This document shows, one piece after another, positions 27,530 to 38,632 of a DNA stretch of 64,000 nucleotides; the first letter of the stretch is position 1, and each line of letters begins with the position of its first letter. The stretch is from Microbacterium sp. zg-Y1090 (lineage in GTDB: Bacteria; Actinomycetota; Actinomycetes; Actinomycetales; Microbacteriaceae). Position numbers and translations under genes: made by a program. Below the pieces are notes generated by a model, which saw only the letters and a program-made list of their open reading frames with translations, was not told the origin of the DNA and ran no database searches. The stretch spans positions 2,170,001-2,234,000 of the forward strand of contig NZ_CP126742.1 in assembly GCF_030246945.1 (NCBI RefSeq), given 5' to 3'.

Positions 27530-29072
27530 CGACGCGCAGCGTGGGCAGTCCCAGCGATATCGCTCGGGGCGCGCCGTTCTCGCCGGCCGGCGCGGGTACG
27601 GCGCACGACTCCGCCTGCGCGCGGTCCCACGCGTCGCCGGCGCGGGTGCGGCGGATGCGCAGCGGCGCCCCGTCGGGAGCGTCGGCGAGCAGGTGGAAGG
27701 GCGCAGCGTGCGTGATGACGACCGACACGACGTCGCCCGGACGCGGTGTCTGCGACTGCGCAGTCACCTCGAAGTGCACGAGGCGGTTGTCCTCGGCACG
27801 ACCGGTGAGCCGATGCGTCGCGGCGTCCTTCTTGCCCTCGCCGGTGGACACCAGCACGTGCACCTCGCGCCCGACCTGCGCCTGGTTCTCCTCGAGGCTG
27901 ATGCGCTCCTGCAGTGCGATGAGCCGGTCGTAGCGCTCCTGCACGACGTGCTTCGGCACCTGGTCGGGCATGGTGGCGGCCGGGGTGCCCTCGCGGATGG
28001 AGTACTGGAAGGTGAACGCGCTGGCGAAGCGCGCCTGCTCGACGACGCGCATGGTGTCCTCGAAGTCCTCGTCGGTCTCGCCCGGGAAGCCCACGATGAT
28101 GTCCGTGGAGATCGCCGCGTGCGGCATCCGCTCGCGCACCCGGTCGAGAATCCCGAGGAAACGCTCCGAACGGTAGGACCGCCGCATGGCCTTCAGGACG
28201 CGATCGCTGCCCGACTGCAGCGGCATGTGCAGCTGCGGCATGACCGCGGGGGTCTCGGCCATGGCAGCGATGACGTCGTCGGTGAAGGCGGCGGGGTGAG
28301 GGCTGGTGAAGCGGATGCGCTCGAGCCCCGGGATCTCTCCCGCCGCGCGCAGCAGCTTGCCGAACGCCTGGCGGTCGCCGAACTCCACGCCGTACGAATT
28401 GACGTTCTGTCCGAGCAGCGTCACCTCGATCGCGCCGTCATCGACGAGCAGGCGGATCTCGTTGAGGATGTCCCCTGGCCTGCGGTCCTTCTCCTTGCCG
28501 CGCAGGCTCGGGACGATGCAGAACGTGCAGGTGTTGTTGCAGCCCACCGAGATGGAGACCCACCCGCTGTGCACGGCGTCGCGCTTGGTCGGCAAGGTGG
28601 AGGGGAACACTTCGAGCGACTCGAGGATCTCGAGCTCGGCCTCGCCGTTGTGCCTGGCACGCTCGAGCAGGCTCGGCAGCGAGCCCATATTGTGCGTGCC
28701 GAAGACGACATCGACCCAGGGGGCCTTGCGCTGCACGGTCTCCTTGTCCATCTGCGCAAGGCAGCCGCCGACGGCGATCTGCATGCCCTCGTGCTTGTCC
28801 TTGCGGGACTTCAAGTGTCCGAGCGTGCCGTACAGCTTGCCTGCGGCGTTGTCGCGCACGGCGCAGGTGTTGATCACGACGACATCGGCTTCGCCGCCAT
28901 CCTCGGCACGCACGTAGCCGGCGCTCTCCAGCGAACCCGACAGCCGCTCGGAGTCGTGCACGTTCATCTGACAGCCGAACGTGCGCACCTCGTACGTGCG
29001 GGGACGACCGTCGGCCGTGTGTGCGGCGGGTGACGGCGCGATGAGTGTGGGGGCGGCGGAGGGCGAGCTCAT
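27522..29072 (-). CDS. miaB: tRNA-2-methylthio-N6-dimethylallyladenosine synthase
   Basis: A 516-residue radical-SAM methylthiotransferase. The UPF0004 domain has Cys34, Cys70 and Cys104 for the auxiliary cluster ([22 protein letters not shown]). The radical-SAM cluster is CNNTCTFC at residues 178-185. A TRAM domain follows, near residues 385-455. The ATG of MSSPSAAP lies 9 bp after a consensus-like TACAAT, so a very short leader is likely. The C-terminus has an extra 50-residue variable tail beyond TRAM. Confidence 0.96.
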   Translation of the reverse strand: MSSPSAAPTLIAPSPAAHTADGRPRTYEVRTFGCQMNVHDSERLSGSLESAGYVRAEDGGEADVVVINTCAVRDNAAGKLYGTLGHLKSRKDKHEGMQIAVGGCLAQMDKETVQRKAPWVDVVFGTHNMGSLPSLLERARHNGEAELEILESLEVFPSTLPTKRDAVHSGWVSISVGCNNTCTFCIVPSLRGKEKDRRPGDILNEIRLLVDDGAIEVTLLGQNVNSYGVEFGDRQAFGKLLRAAGEIPGLERIRFTSPHPAAFTDDVIAAMAETPAVMPQLHMPLQSGSDRVLKAMRRSYRSERFLGILDRVRERMPHAAISTDIIVGFPGETDEDFEDTMRVVEQARFASAFTFQYSIREGTPAATMPDQVPKHVVQERYDRLIALQERISLEENQAQVGREVHVLVSTGEGKKDAATHRLTGRAEDNRLVHFEVTAQSQTPRPGDVVSVVITHAAPFHLLADAPDGAPLRIRRTRAGDAWDRAQAESCAVPAPAGENGAPRAISLGLPTLRVGV

Positions 29073-29081
29073 GATCTGTTC

Positions 29082-29087
29082 ATTGTA
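29082..29087 (-). promoter_or_regulatory. miaB -10 element (TACAAT)
   Basis: TACAAT on the minus strand, 9 bp before the ATG; the closest match to the sigma-A -10 consensus in the window. Confidence 0.55.
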
Positions 29088-29151
29088 GGTTCCCGCGCCG
29101 AGCGCGAGCCGGGCAGTCCGCACCCTGTGCTGCTGCCACGGAGCGGAGGGA

Positions 29152-30002
29152 TCAGCGGAAGCGGACGCCGCCGCCACCACCCGAACGATTCTCCGCGATC
29201 GCCGCCCGCGCCGCCGTCGCGGCGACGGAGCCGGGGTAGCCGCGACGGGCCAGCTGGCCCATGAGCCTGCGCAGCGCGGTGTCGTCGTCGACATGAGCCA
29301 GCTGGCGCGCCTTGGTGCGCGCGAACTCGAGCGCACGCTCGGCGTCGTCGTCGGGCTGCTCGCTCAGCGCCGCATCGACGACCTCGCGCGGGATGCCGCG
29401 GGCTGAGAGCGTCTGCGCGATCGCCCGCCGGCCCTGCCCCTTGCGCTCGGTGCCGGTGTGGATGAGCTGTTCCGCCAGTCGCTCGTCATCGAGGTAGCCA
29501 CGACGCAGGCAATCGTCGAGGAGCTGCTCGATCTCGTCGGCGGGGAGCTCCTGCGACACCAGAGCGGTGCGCGCCTCGGACACGGACAACTGCCGGGTGC
29601 GCAGCTTCTTCAGGAGCATCCGCTCTGCCGCGGCCACCCGCTCCGCCGGATCGGGCTGCGCGTCATCGCGGGCGTCGTCCGGGCGCTCGGCCGCGAAGCG
29701 CCGTTCCCGGGCACCGCCGGGTCCCCCGTCGTGCCAGGTCGAGCGCCACCGCGGCACGAGGTCGATCGGCGCGCTCACCTCGTGGTCTGCAGCGGCGCCC
29801 GCCGGATCGCCGACCACCGAGAGACCCGCGTCGGTCGACGCCGCCGCGGCGCGCGGCTCCCGCCCGGCCCGTGCGCCGATCGCCGTCGGCATCGCCGAGC
29901 CGGCCGGGTGACGCGACGGGCGGTGCGCGCCGAACAGCGGGATGACGGGGGCGACCCCTTCGGCGTCCTCCGGGACGCCCCCGTCGCTCTCGAAACGGAC
30001 CA

Positions 30003-30003
<1 letters not shown>
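29152..30003 (-). CDS. recX: RecA regulator RecX with long N-terminal extension
   Basis: A 283-residue protein. The RecX domain occupies about residues 120-275 ([60 protein letters not shown]), three-helix repeats that bind in the RecA filament groove and limit it. The first 115 residues are Ala/Gly/Arg-rich and look disordered; most RecX proteins have only 150-200 residues in total. Its ATG shares one base with the recA stop (TGATG), so RecX is made together with RecA. Confidence 0.93.
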
Positions 30004-31055
<1,052 letters not shown>

Positions 31056-31240
31056 GACGTGCTCTTTTCTGCTCGCGGTCGGTCGCCTGTAGGCTGCCGC
31101 GCTCCGCCCCGGAGGGGAGGATGCTGCGACAAGGCGTGTGGTGTGCGATGACGTGTTCCACGCTACGGAGGGCCTCCGACATTGCGTCGGCGGTCTTCCG
31201 TGATCGTGGACAGCCACGCCCTCGACACCTGCTGTGCAGG

Positions 31241-31246
31241 AGCCTA
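31241..31246 (-). promoter_or_regulatory. recA -10 element (TAGGCT)
   Basis: TAGGCT on the minus strand, 8 bp downstream of the LexA box, so the box covers the -35/spacer region. The leader would be about 180 bases long. Confidence 0.5.
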
Positions 31247-31254
31247 CGCCGGAC

Positions 31255-31270
31255 TCGAACACATCTTCGA
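31255..31270. promoter_or_regulatory. LexA box upstream of recA
   Basis: TCGAACACATCTTCGA matches the actinobacterial SOS consensus TCGAAC(4)GTTCGA at all but one of the 12 defined positions. Confidence 0.8.
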
Positions 31271-31312
31271 CGACACGCCGTGTCGCGCACGTACTCCTGT
31301 GCGAGTGCGCGC

Positions 31313-31537
31313 CTAGGCCCGCCGCGGGTCCATCCGACCCACGCCGTAGCGACGCGACGCGGGGACCTCGGCCTCATCGCAGAGCGCGACCCACACCTCA
31401 CGGGCGGGGACGCCGGCATCCAGCGCTTCACGGGCGGTACGACCGCCGACGCGGGCGAGCACCAGATCGGCCACCAACGACGGCGCGCGCGACCCGAACT
31501 CATCCGTCACGGCGCGATCGAACTCGCTGCGGCGCAT
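31313..31537 (-). CDS. DUF3046 protein
   Basis: A 74-residue protein typical of DUF3046, which sits between clgR and recA in many actinobacteria. Conserved residues include [15 protein letters not shown] and [18 protein letters not shown]; it ends in [11 protein letters not shown]. Function unknown. It ends just upstream of the recA operator. Confidence 0.85.
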   Translation of the reverse strand: MRRSEFDRAVTDEFGSRAPSLVADLVLARVGGRTAREALDAGVPAREVWVALCDEAEVPASRRYGVGRMDPRRA

Positions 31538-31546
31538 AGGACCGAC

Positions 31547-31861
31547 TCAGCGCAGCGACATCGCGGGCTCGGCCTCGACCGAGGCCACCAGGTCGTCGGG
31601 GACGACGTCCGGGAACGTGTGCAGACCCTCGAGCACGGAGATGCGGTCGCCGACCTCTCTCATGATGGAGGAGATGGGCACGTCGAGCGCGTCGGCCACG
31701 GCGGCGAGGATCTCGCTCGACGCCTCCTTCTGACCGCGCTCCACTTCGCTCAGATAGCCCAGCGCGACACTTGCGCGTCCGGCCACCTGACGGAGGGTGC
31801 GCCCCTTCTGCAGACGGAAGTCACGCAGGACTTCACCGATTTCTTGACGAACCAGGATCAT
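31547..31861 (-). CDS. clgR: ClgR-like XRE-family transcriptional regulator
   Basis: A 104-residue regulator with one helix-turn-helix (EIGEVLRDFRLQKGRTLRQV ... SVALGYLSEVERGQKEASSE). This matches ClgR, the activator of clp protease genes in actinobacteria. The ATG of MILVRQEIG is chosen; GAGAGGGGG lies upstream. It lies between cinA and DUF3046, the conserved place for clgR. ClgR normally ends in a short degron recognised by Clp; the C-terminus here is AEPAMSLR. Confidence 0.88.
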   Translation of the reverse strand: MILVRQEIGEVLRDFRLQKGRTLRQVAGRASVALGYLSEVERGQKEASSEILAAVADALDVPISSIMREVGDRISVLEGLHTFPDVVPDDLVASVEAEPAMSLR

Positions 31862-31998
31862 CTTGGGCCCCCTCTCGCTTTCCACTCCCCACGGGTGCAC
31901 ACGGTACAACACCGCGGAGTGACACTCTAATCCCGCTTTTTGTGCATGGGATGGGAATTCATCAACACGCAACATCGCGCACGCCGGATCTGTTCCCG

Positions 31999-32550
31999 TC
32001 AGAGCGCTTCGAGCGCCAGCGAGATGGCGCGCAGCGCGGCCGCGGCGCGGATCTCCTCTCGATCCCCCTCGAGGTGCAACGACTCCACCCGCGAGCCCAG
32101 CGACGTCGAGACCGCGATGTGCACGGTGCCGACGGGCTGGCCGTCGGGCGAGTCCGGACCGGCGATTCCCGTCGTGGCGATGCCGATGTCGGCCGGCTGA
32201 CCGGGAACCCCCACCGCCGTGCGCACGCCGCGGGCCATCTGCCGCGCGACCCGCTCGTGCACCGGACCGTGCGCCTCCAGCAGGACGGGGTCCACGCCCA
32301 GCAGGGTCTGCTTGAGGTCGGTGGCATAAGCCACGATGCCGCCACGCACCACTGCGGACGCCCCGGCGACCGCCACCAGCGACGCGATGACGAGCCCTCC
32401 GGTGAGGGATTCGGCGACGCCCGCCGTCCAGCCCAGCTCCCGCAGCCGGTCCACCAGCTGCTCGGCATCGCTGCGGCGACCCCCCGACACGAGCGTCTGC
32501 TCGGCGTCGTCGGGCAGGTCGGGATCGGGGGCGGGGCGGAAGGGAGTCAC
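31999..32550 (-). CDS. cinA: CinA-family nicotinamide-nucleotide amidohydrolase (PncC type)
   Basis: A 183-residue PncC-like protein carrying only the C-terminal CinA domain: VAESLTGGLVIASLVAVAGAS and GIATTGIAGPD. It deamidates NMN to NaMN in pyridine-nucleotide salvage. The N-terminal COG1058 domain of full-length CinA is absent. Start is GTG, overlapping the pgsA stop by 4 bp (GTGA). Confidence 0.9.
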   Translation of the reverse strand: MTPFRPAPDPDLPDDAEQTLVSGGRRSDAEQLVDRLRELGWTAGVAESLTGGLVIASLVAVAGASAVVRGGIVAYATDLKQTLLGVDPVLLEAHGPVHERVARQMARGVRTAVGVPGQPADIGIATTGIAGPDSPDGQPVGTVHIAVSTSLGSRVESLHLEGDREEIRAAAALRAISLALEAL

Positions 32551-33125
32551 GAGTCGCCCCCGGAACGCGTGCGGCGACTGCCGCGCACCTCGGTCACGAC
32601 GTAGTCGATGCCGCTCGCCACGGTGAGGACGACGGCGATGGTCATGGCGACCACATTGACGGGATGGATCCACTCCCCCACGAGCGTCCACAGCGGCAGC
32701 AGCGCCAGCGACAGCGCCACCGCCTGCGCCACGGTCTTGAGCTTGCCCATCCAGGCGGCAGCGACGACGTGGTCGCTGGCGACGATGAGGCGGTGCACTG
32801 TGATGCCGACCTCGCGCACCAGCACGACGATCGTGATCCACCAGGGAAGCTCGGCCAGGATGGACAGCCCGATGAAGGCGAACCCGGTGAGCACCTTGTC
32901 GGCGATCGGATCCAGGAGCTTGCCCAGGTCCGTGACGATGTCGTGCTTGCGGGCGAGGTGTCCGTCGATGCCGTCGGTGGCGATGGCGACGATGAACAGC
33001 GCCGCCGCCCACCAGCGCAGCGCGCCGTCTGCGCCGCCGTCGGCCAGGAGCATCCAGAGGAAGACCGGCGCGCACAGGATGCGCACGATCGTGATCGCGT
33101 TGGGAAGCTGCCGGGGAATCGCCAC
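32547..33125 (-). CDS. pgsA: CDP-alcohol phosphatidyltransferase, phosphatidylglycerophosphate synthase
   Basis: A 192-residue membrane enzyme with the family motif DG(2)AR(8)G(3)D(3)D, here DGIDGHLARK followed by DLGKLLDPIADK. It joins CDP-diacylglycerol to glycerol-3-phosphate in phospholipid synthesis. Four to six membrane helices are visible. GTG start, 6 bp after TAGGCT, suggests a leaderless mRNA despite the location just behind ftsK. Confidence 0.92.
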   Translation of the reverse strand: MAIPRQLPNAITIVRILCAPVFLWMLLADGGADGALRWWAAALFIVAIATDGIDGHLARKHDIVTDLGKLLDPIADKVLTGFAFIGLSILAELPWWITIVVLVREVGITVHRLIVASDHVVAAAWMGKLKTVAQAVALSLALLPLWTLVGEWIHPVNVVAMTIAVVLTVASGIDYVVTEVRGSRRTRSGGDS

Positions 33126-33131
33126 GGTTCG

Positions 33132-33137
33132 AGCCTA
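33132..33137 (-). promoter_or_regulatory. pgsA -10 element (TAGGCT)
   Basis: TAGGCT ends 6 bp before the pgsA GTG start, in the 25-bp gap after ftsK. Confidence 0.55.
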
Positions 33138-33150
33138 TCGCCGCCGGCTC

Positions 33151-35805
33151 TCAGCGCCCCGTCAGACCCCAGGCATCCTCGTCCTCGGCGTCGTCCTCGA
33201 CGACCTCGTAGCCGGCGAACTGCGCCTCCACGGGGTCCTCTTCCGGCTCCTCGGCGACGTCCTCGCCGCGCAGACGCGCGAGCACGCCCGGAAGCTGCTC
33301 ACCGGTGACGAGCACGTCACGGGCCTTCGAGCCCTCGGAGGGTCCGACGATCTCCCGTGACTCCAGCAGATCCATGAGCCGTCCGGCCTTGGCGAAGCCG
33401 ACGCGCAGCTTGCGCTGCAGCATCGAGGTCGACCCGAACTGCGTGGACACGACCAGTTCTGCCGCCGCCAGCAGCAGTTCGAGGTCGTCGCCGATGTCCG
33501 CGTCGACCTCCTTCTTCTCGGTGACCGCGGCGACGTCCTTGCGGTACTCCGGACGCGCCTGCTGCGTGACGTGCTTGACGACCTTCTCGATCTCGCTCTC
33601 GCTGACCCATGCGCCCTGCACGCGCAGCGCCTTGGAGCTGCCCATCGGGCTGAAGAGGGCGTCGCCCTGGCCGATCAGGCGGTCAGCTCCGGGCTGGTCG
33701 AGGATGACGCGGGAATCCGTGACGCTGGTGACGGCGAACGCCAGCCGCGAGGGCACGTTGGCCTTGATGAGACCGGTGACGACGTCGACCGACGGGCGCT
33801 GGGTGGCCAGCACCAGGTGGATGCCGCTGGCACGCGCGAGCTGGGTGATGCGGACGATGGAGTCCTCCACATCGCGGGGCGCGACCATCATCAGGTCGGC
33901 GAGCTCATCCACGACCACCAGCAGGTACGGGTAGGGCTTGAGCACCCGCTCGCTGCCGGCGGGGAGCTGCACCTCGCCCGCCACGACGGCCTTGTTGAAG
34001 TCGTCGATGTGGCGGTACCCGAACGACGCGAGGTCGTCGTACCGCATGTCCATCTCCTTCACGACCCACTGCAGCGCTTCGGCCGCCTTCTTGGGGTTCG
34101 TGATGATGGGCGTGATCAGGTGCGGCACGCCGGCGTACGAGGTCAGTTCGACCCGTTTGGGGTCGATGAGCACCATGCGCACCTCGCTCGGCTTGGCGCG
34201 CATCAGCAGGCTGGTGATCATCGAGTTCACGAAGCTCGACTTGCCCGAGCCGGTGGACCCGGCGACGAGCAGGTGGGGCATCTTGGCGAGGTTGGCCACG
34301 ACGTAGCCGCCGCCGACGTCCTTGCCCACCCCGATGGTCATGGGGTGCACCGAGTTGGTCGCCGCAGGCGAGCGCAGCACGTCGCCGAGGGTGACGATCT
34401 CACGGTCGGTGTTGGGGATCTCCACACCGATCGCGCTCTTGCCGGGGATGGGCGCGAGGATGCGCACCTCGTTGGATGCCACGGCGTAGGCGATGTTGTT
34501 GGTCAGCGCGGTGATGCGCTCGACCTTCACGCCCGACCCGAGGGCGATCTCGTACTGCGTCACTGTCGGGCCGCGGGAGAAGCCGGTGACGCGTGCGTCG
34601 ACGGAGAACTGCTCGAACACGCTCGTGATGGCGCGCACCATGGCGTCGTTGGCTTCCGACCGGGCCTTGGGCGGGGTGCCGGCGGCCAGGGCCGCCGTGG
34701 AGGGCAGGCGATAGGTCGCGCCCGGCGGCATCCCGTCGCCGTCGCCGCCGAGACCCGACATGCCAGGCAGCTTGCCGTCGTCGAGCACCTCGGTGGCGTC
34801 CTCACGGATGCCGGTGTCGGTGCGGCGGCTGCTCTTGCGCACGGCTTCCGCGATGTCGGGGTGGATGACCTCGGTCATCGCGTCCGGCAGCGGCGGCGGG
34901 GGCGGCGGCGGCGCGATGGCCTGGTCGAACCCGCCGGTGTCGCCCTCGGTCGACAGCAGCGCGGTGAGATCCTGCGACCCGAGGCCCTCGTCGGGGTCCT
35001 CCTCGCGGCCGGACTTGTTGCGGCGCCACCAGGGCAGCGACTCGTCGGCGTCGCCGGCGCCTGCGGACGCCGCAGCCGGCTTGTCCTCCGGCTCGGCCCC
35101 GAACATCCAGACGTAGAGCTCCCCCAGGCGGCGGCCGATGCGGTTCGGCGGCGTCTTGGTGAGGATCAGCACGCTCAGCAGCGCGACGAGGCCGAGCACC
35201 ACAGAGGCGCCGATCTCGGTGAGGAAGGTGAGCGGCTCGCCCACCATCCAGCCGAACAGCCCGCCCGCGGTGCTGAGCGCGGGAAGCCCTTCGCTCGGCT
35301 GCGGCCGCCCGCCGTGCACGTGGCAGAAGCCGGCGATGGTGAGCACGAAGAGGCCGAACCCGATGCCGATGCGCCCGTTGTCGTGCACCGATGACGGATG
35401 CCGGAACAGCCACCCCGCCAGCAGCAGCAGCAGCACCGGCAGGATGAACGCGGTCCGCCCGACGAGCCCGCCGGCGGTGTAGGCGCTGAGCGTCGCGGCG
35501 ACGTCGGTGCCGATGAGGAACCACTCCACGACGGTGCCGGCGATCGCCAGGAGCACGAGCAGGAACGGGAAGCCGTCGCGGCGCTGGTCCTTCTCGAGCG
35601 TCTCGGGCCCGAACGCGCGGAACATCCCGCCGGTGGCGTGCGCCAGCCCCATCCAGGCGCGGGCGATCAGCGGTGGCTTCTCAGGCTCGTCGACGTAGCG
35701 CTTCGGCGCCGGGGCGGGCTTGCGGGCGCGCGAGGACGACCCCTTCGCGGGTGTGCCCTTCGCGGGCGCGCGGCCGCTCGTGGTCGGACTGCTGCTCCTG
35801 GCCAT
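33151..35805 (-). CDS. ftsK: DNA translocase FtsK
   Basis: An 884-residue septal DNA pump. The N-terminus has about 40 basic residues, then four to five membrane segments between about residues 78 and 215. A linker of 150 residues (with a run of nine prolines and alanine near 299) leads to the motor. Walker A is [10 protein letters not shown] at about 515-524, and the FtsK_alpha region with [11 protein letters not shown] precedes it. The winged-helix gamma domain ([20 protein letters not shown]) near residue 780 reads KOPS sites. Its ATG lies 6 bp after TACCGT, so leaderless transcription is likely. Confidence 0.97.
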   Translation of the reverse strand: MARSSSPTTSGRAPAKGTPAKGSSSRARKPAPAPKRYVDEPEKPPLIARAWMGLAHATGGMFRAFGPETLEKDQRRDGFPFLLVLLAIAGTVVEWFLIGTDVAATLSAYTAGGLVGRTAFILPVLLLLLAGWLFRHPSSVHDNGRIGIGFGLFVLTIAGFCHVHGGRPQPSEGLPALSTAGGLFGWMVGEPLTFLTEIGASVVLGLVALLSVLILTKTPPNRIGRRLGELYVWMFGAEPEDKPAAASAGAGDADESLPWWRRNKSGREEDPDEGLGSQDLTALLSTEGDTGGFDQAIAPPPPPPPLPDAMTEVIHPDIAEAVRKSSRRTDTGIREDATEVLDDGKLPGMSGLGGDGDGMPPGATYRLPSTAALAAGTPPKARSEANDAMVRAITSVFEQFSVDARVTGFSRGPTVTQYEIALGSGVKVERITALTNNIAYAVASNEVRILAPIPGKSAIGVEIPNTDREIVTLGDVLRSPAATNSVHPMTIGVGKDVGGGYVVANLAKMPHLLVAGSTGSGKSSFVNSMITSLLMRAKPSEVRMVLIDPKRVELTSYAGVPHLITPIITNPKKAAEALQWVVKEMDMRYDDLASFGYRHIDDFNKAVVAGEVQLPAGSERVLKPYPYLLVVVDELADLMMVAPRDVEDSIVRITQLARASGIHLVLATQRPSVDVVTGLIKANVPSRLAFAVTSVTDSRVILDQPGADRLIGQGDALFSPMGSSKALRVQGAWVSESEIEKVVKHVTQQARPEYRKDVAAVTEKKEVDADIGDDLELLLAAAELVVSTQFGSTSMLQRKLRVGFAKAGRLMDLLESREIVGPSEGSKARDVLVTGEQLPGVLARLRGEDVAEEPEEDPVEAQFAGYEVVEDDAEDEDAWGLTGR

Positions 35806-35811
35806 TCCTCA

Positions 35812-35817
35812 ACGGTA
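35812..35817 (-). promoter_or_regulatory. ftsK -10 element (TACCGT)
   Basis: TACCGT ends 6 bp before the ftsK ATG. Confidence 0.5.
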
Positions 35818-35881
35818 CGTCGCGACCACCGACATTGCCCGGAACGACGCGGCTCCGACCGCCTGCCCCCCAGACGCACGA

Positions 35882-35918
35882 ACACCCACGGGCCCGCTCC
35901 TGGCGGGCCCGTGGGTGT
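35882..35918 (-). terminator. terminator after the dapA-rnj operon
   Basis: A perfect 16-bp GC-rich stem (35882-35897 with 35903-35918) around TCCTG, 14 bp past the RNase J stop. Confidence 0.8.
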
Positions 35919-35931
35919 CGTGACGGAAGGC

Positions 35932-37611
35932 TCAGGCCTCGATGACCAGCGGCACGATCATCGGGCGGCGACGCAGACGCTGGTTGACCCAGCGGCCGAT
36001 CGTGCGACGCACCACCTGCGAGAGGGCGTGCGAGTCGCGGACGCCCGACTTCGACGCCTCCGCAAGCGCTGCGGCGATCTTCGGCTTGACGTCGTCGAAC
36101 ACCGAGTCGTCCTCGGCGAAGCCGCGGGCGTGGATCTCGGGTCCGGTGATCACGGCGCCGGTGGAGGCATCCACCACGACGATGACCGAGATGAACCCCT
36201 CCTCGCCGAGGATGCGACGGTCCTTGAGGTCGGCGTCGGTGATCTCGCCCACGGTGGAGCCGTCGACGTAGACGAAGCCGATGTCGAGCTGGCCGACGAC
36301 GCTGGCGACGCCGTCCTTGAGGTCGACCACGGTGCCGTTCTCGCCCAGGATCGTGCGCTCGGCGGGAATACCGGTGTCCTGCGCGAGCTTGGCGTTGGCC
36401 ATGAGGTGGCGGTACTCGCCGTGCACCGGCAGCACGTTCTTCGGCTTGAGGATGTTGTAGCAGTACAGCAGCTCGCCTGCGGCGGCGTGGCCGGAGACGT
36501 GCACCTTGGCGTTGCCCTTGTGGATCACGTTGGCGCCGAGCTTGGTGAGGCCGTCGATCACGCGGTAGACCGCGTTCTCGTTGCCCGGGATCAGGCTGGA
36601 TGCCAGGATCACGGTGTCGCCGGGACCCGGCTCGATCGCGTGATCGAGGTTCGCCATGCGGCTGAGCACGGCCATCGGCTCGCCCTGCGACCCGGTGGAC
36701 ATGAAGACGATCTTGTCGTCGGGCAGGTCGTGGGCCTTCTTGTAGTCGATCAGCACGCCCTCGGGGACGGTGAGGTATCCGAGGTCGGCGGCGATCGTCA
36801 TGTTGCGCAGCATGCTGCGCCCCAGCAGCGCCACGCGGCGGCCGTTGGCGTGGGCGGCGTCCAGCACCTGCTGCACGCGGTGCACGTGGCTCGAGAAGCT
36901 CGCGACGATGACGCGGCGCGGCGAACGCGCGATGACCTGGTCGAGCACGGGGCCGATCGAGCGCTCCAGCGGCGTGAAGCCGGGCACGTCGGCGTTGGTG
37001 GAGTCGACGAGGAAGAGGTCCACGCCTTCCTCGCCCAGCCGCGCGAAGGCGCGCAGGTCGGTCAGGCGGCCGTCCAGCGGCAGCTGGTCCATCTTGAAGT
37101 CGCCGGTGGCCAGCGCCACACCGGCCGGGGTCTTGATCGCGACGGCGAGCGCGTCGGGGATGGAGTGGTTCACCGCGACGAACTCGAGGTCGAAGGGACC
37201 GATCTGCTCGTGCTGGCCCTCCTTCACCGTCAGCGAGTACGGCTTGATGCGGTGCTCCTTGAGCTTCGCCTCCACGAGCGCCAGGGTCAGCCCCGAGCCG
37301 ATGAGCGGGATGTCGCGCTTGAGGCGCAGCAGGTAGGGCACCGCGCCGATGTGGTCCTCGTGACCGTGCGTCAGCACGACGCCGACGATGTCGTCGAGGC
37401 GGTGCTTGATCGGCTCGAAGTCGGGCAGGATCAGGTCGACGCCGGGCTGGTGCTCTTCGGGGAACAGCACGCCGCAGTCGACGACGAGGAGCTTGCCCTC
37501 GTACTCGAAGACGGTCATGTTGCGCCCGATCTCGCCGAGTCCGCCGAGCGGAATCACGCGGAGCGTTCCGGGGGCGAGGGTGGGGGGCGTGGTGATCGCG
37601 TTGGGACTCAT
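35932..37611 (-). CDS. rnj: ribonuclease J
   Basis: A 559-residue metallo-beta-lactamase/beta-CASP nuclease. The metal site starts with LTHGHEDHIGA (HxHxDH at 82-87). It has both endonuclease and 5'-3' exonuclease activity in characterised homologues and acts in mRNA decay and rRNA maturation. A C-terminal domain follows the beta-CASP domain. The ATG of MSPNAITT overlaps the dapA stop by 4 bp; dapA-rnj is a conserved actinobacterial pair. Confidence 0.96.
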   Translation of the reverse strand: MSPNAITTPPTLAPGTLRVIPLGGLGEIGRNMTVFEYEGKLLVVDCGVLFPEEHQPGVDLILPDFEPIKHRLDDIVGVVLTHGHEDHIGAVPYLLRLKRDIPLIGSGLTLALVEAKLKEHRIKPYSLTVKEGQHEQIGPFDLEFVAVNHSIPDALAVAIKTPAGVALATGDFKMDQLPLDGRLTDLRAFARLGEEGVDLFLVDSTNADVPGFTPLERSIGPVLDQVIARSPRRVIVASFSSHVHRVQQVLDAAHANGRRVALLGRSMLRNMTIAADLGYLTVPEGVLIDYKKAHDLPDDKIVFMSTGSQGEPMAVLSRMANLDHAIEPGPGDTVILASSLIPGNENAVYRVIDGLTKLGANVIHKGNAKVHVSGHAAAGELLYCYNILKPKNVLPVHGEYRHLMANAKLAQDTGIPAERTILGENGTVVDLKDGVASVVGQLDIGFVYVDGSTVGEITDADLKDRRILGEEGFISVIVVVDASTGAVITGPEIHARGFAEDDSVFDDVKPKIAAALAEASKSGVRDSHALSQVVRRTIGRWVNQRLRRRPMIVPLVIEA

Positions 37612-38585
37612 CGTGTCGTGCCGTGAACCTTCGGTAGTGCGCCGCCAGCTGCCGCGTTGCGGTCGGGTCGGAAATTGGAGAAATCTGCTCCGGCGACGTC
37701 GGTGACCAGCGCCAGCTCGTCTTCGATCATCGCGGCCTCCCATTCCTCCGGCCCCACCAGGGGCAGACGGACGCGGGGGCTGGAGATACGGCCGAGGCCG
37801 TGGAGGATGTACTTCGCGCTCACCGTGCCGGGCACGTGCGTCATGACTGCGCGCACGAGCGGCTCGAGCTGCTTGTGCGCGGCCGTCGCCGCGGCGAGGT
37901 CGCCGCGGTTGACGGCATCCACGATGACGCGATACGGCGCCGGGGCCACATTCGCGGTCACCCCGATGAGTCCGGACGCGCCGATCGCGAGGTGCGGCAG
38001 CACGTTCGCGTCGTCGCCGGAGAAGTACATGAGGTCGGTCTGGTTGAGCACCCGGCTGACCTCACTGAAATCACCCTTGGCGTCCTTGACCGCCAGGATG
38101 TTCGGGTGCTTGGCGAGACGGAGGATCGTCTCGTACTTGATCGGGACGCCGGTGCGGCCCGGGATGTCGTACAGGATCACCGGCAGATCGGTGGCGTCGG
38201 CCACCAGCCGGAAGTGGGTGAGGATGCCCGCCTGGGTGGGCTTGTTGTAGTACGGCGTGACGATCATGATGCCGTCGGCGCCGGCCTTCTCGCTGGCCTT
38301 GTACAGCTCGATCGCGTGGGCGGTCTCGTTGGAACCGCCGCCGGTGATGATCTTCGCCCGGCCCGAGGCGACGCTCTTGCCCACCTCGACCAGCCGGATC
38401 TTCTCCGGGTCGGTGAGGGTGCTCGTCTCCCCCGTCGTCCCCGTCACGACGATGCCGTCGGCGCCGGCGGTGATGACGTCGTCGATGTGCTTCTCGACGG
38501 CGGGCCAGTCGACCTCGCCGTCGGCGGTCATCGGTGTGATGAGCGCGACGAGGACCTGTCCGAACGGGTTGGCCTGATGCGTCAT
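37608..38585 (-). CDS. dapA: 4-hydroxy-tetrahydrodipicolinate synthase
   Basis: A 325-residue aldolase of the diaminopimelate pathway. It condenses pyruvate and aspartate semialdehyde. Motifs are GTTGETSTLTDPEK, MIVTPYYNKPTQ with the catalytic tyrosine, and ILAVKDAKGD with the Schiff-base lysine. TACCCT ends 6 bp before its ATG, and the intervening bases GGGAGG could also act as a ribosome-binding site. Confidence 0.96.
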   Translation of the reverse strand: MTHQANPFGQVLVALITPMTADGEVDWPAVEKHIDDVITAGADGIVVTGTTGETSTLTDPEKIRLVEVGKSVASGRAKIITGGGSNETAHAIELYKASEKAGADGIMIVTPYYNKPTQAGILTHFRLVADATDLPVILYDIPGRTGVPIKYETILRLAKHPNILAVKDAKGDFSEVSRVLNQTDLMYFSGDDANVLPHLAIGASGLIGVTANVAPAPYRVIVDAVNRGDLAAATAAHKQLEPLVRAVMTHVPGTVSAKYILHGLGRISSPRVRLPLVGPEEWEAAMIEDELALVTDVAGADFSNFRPDRNAAAGGALPKVHGTTR

Positions 38586-38591
38586 CCTCCC

Positions 38592-38597
38592 AGGGTA
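38592..38597 (-). promoter_or_regulatory. dapA -10 element (TACCCT)
   Basis: TACCCT on the minus strand ends 6 bp before the dapA ATG. The gap to the divergent Nudix start is only 47 bp and holds both promoters. Confidence 0.5.
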
Positions 38598-38620
38598 TCG
38601 GTTCGCCGGGACCCGGCCGA

Positions 38621-38626
38621 TAGTGT
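38621..38626 (+). promoter_or_regulatory. Nudix gene -10 element (TAGTGT)
   Basis: TAGTGT ends 6 bp before the ATG at 38633. Confidence 0.55.
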
Positions 38627-38632
38627 CGCGCC

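Noticed and set aside
31862..31998. Terminator from the T-run CTTTTTG near 31935
   Set aside because: No stable stem precedes the T-run on the plus strand, and no plus-strand gene ends there.
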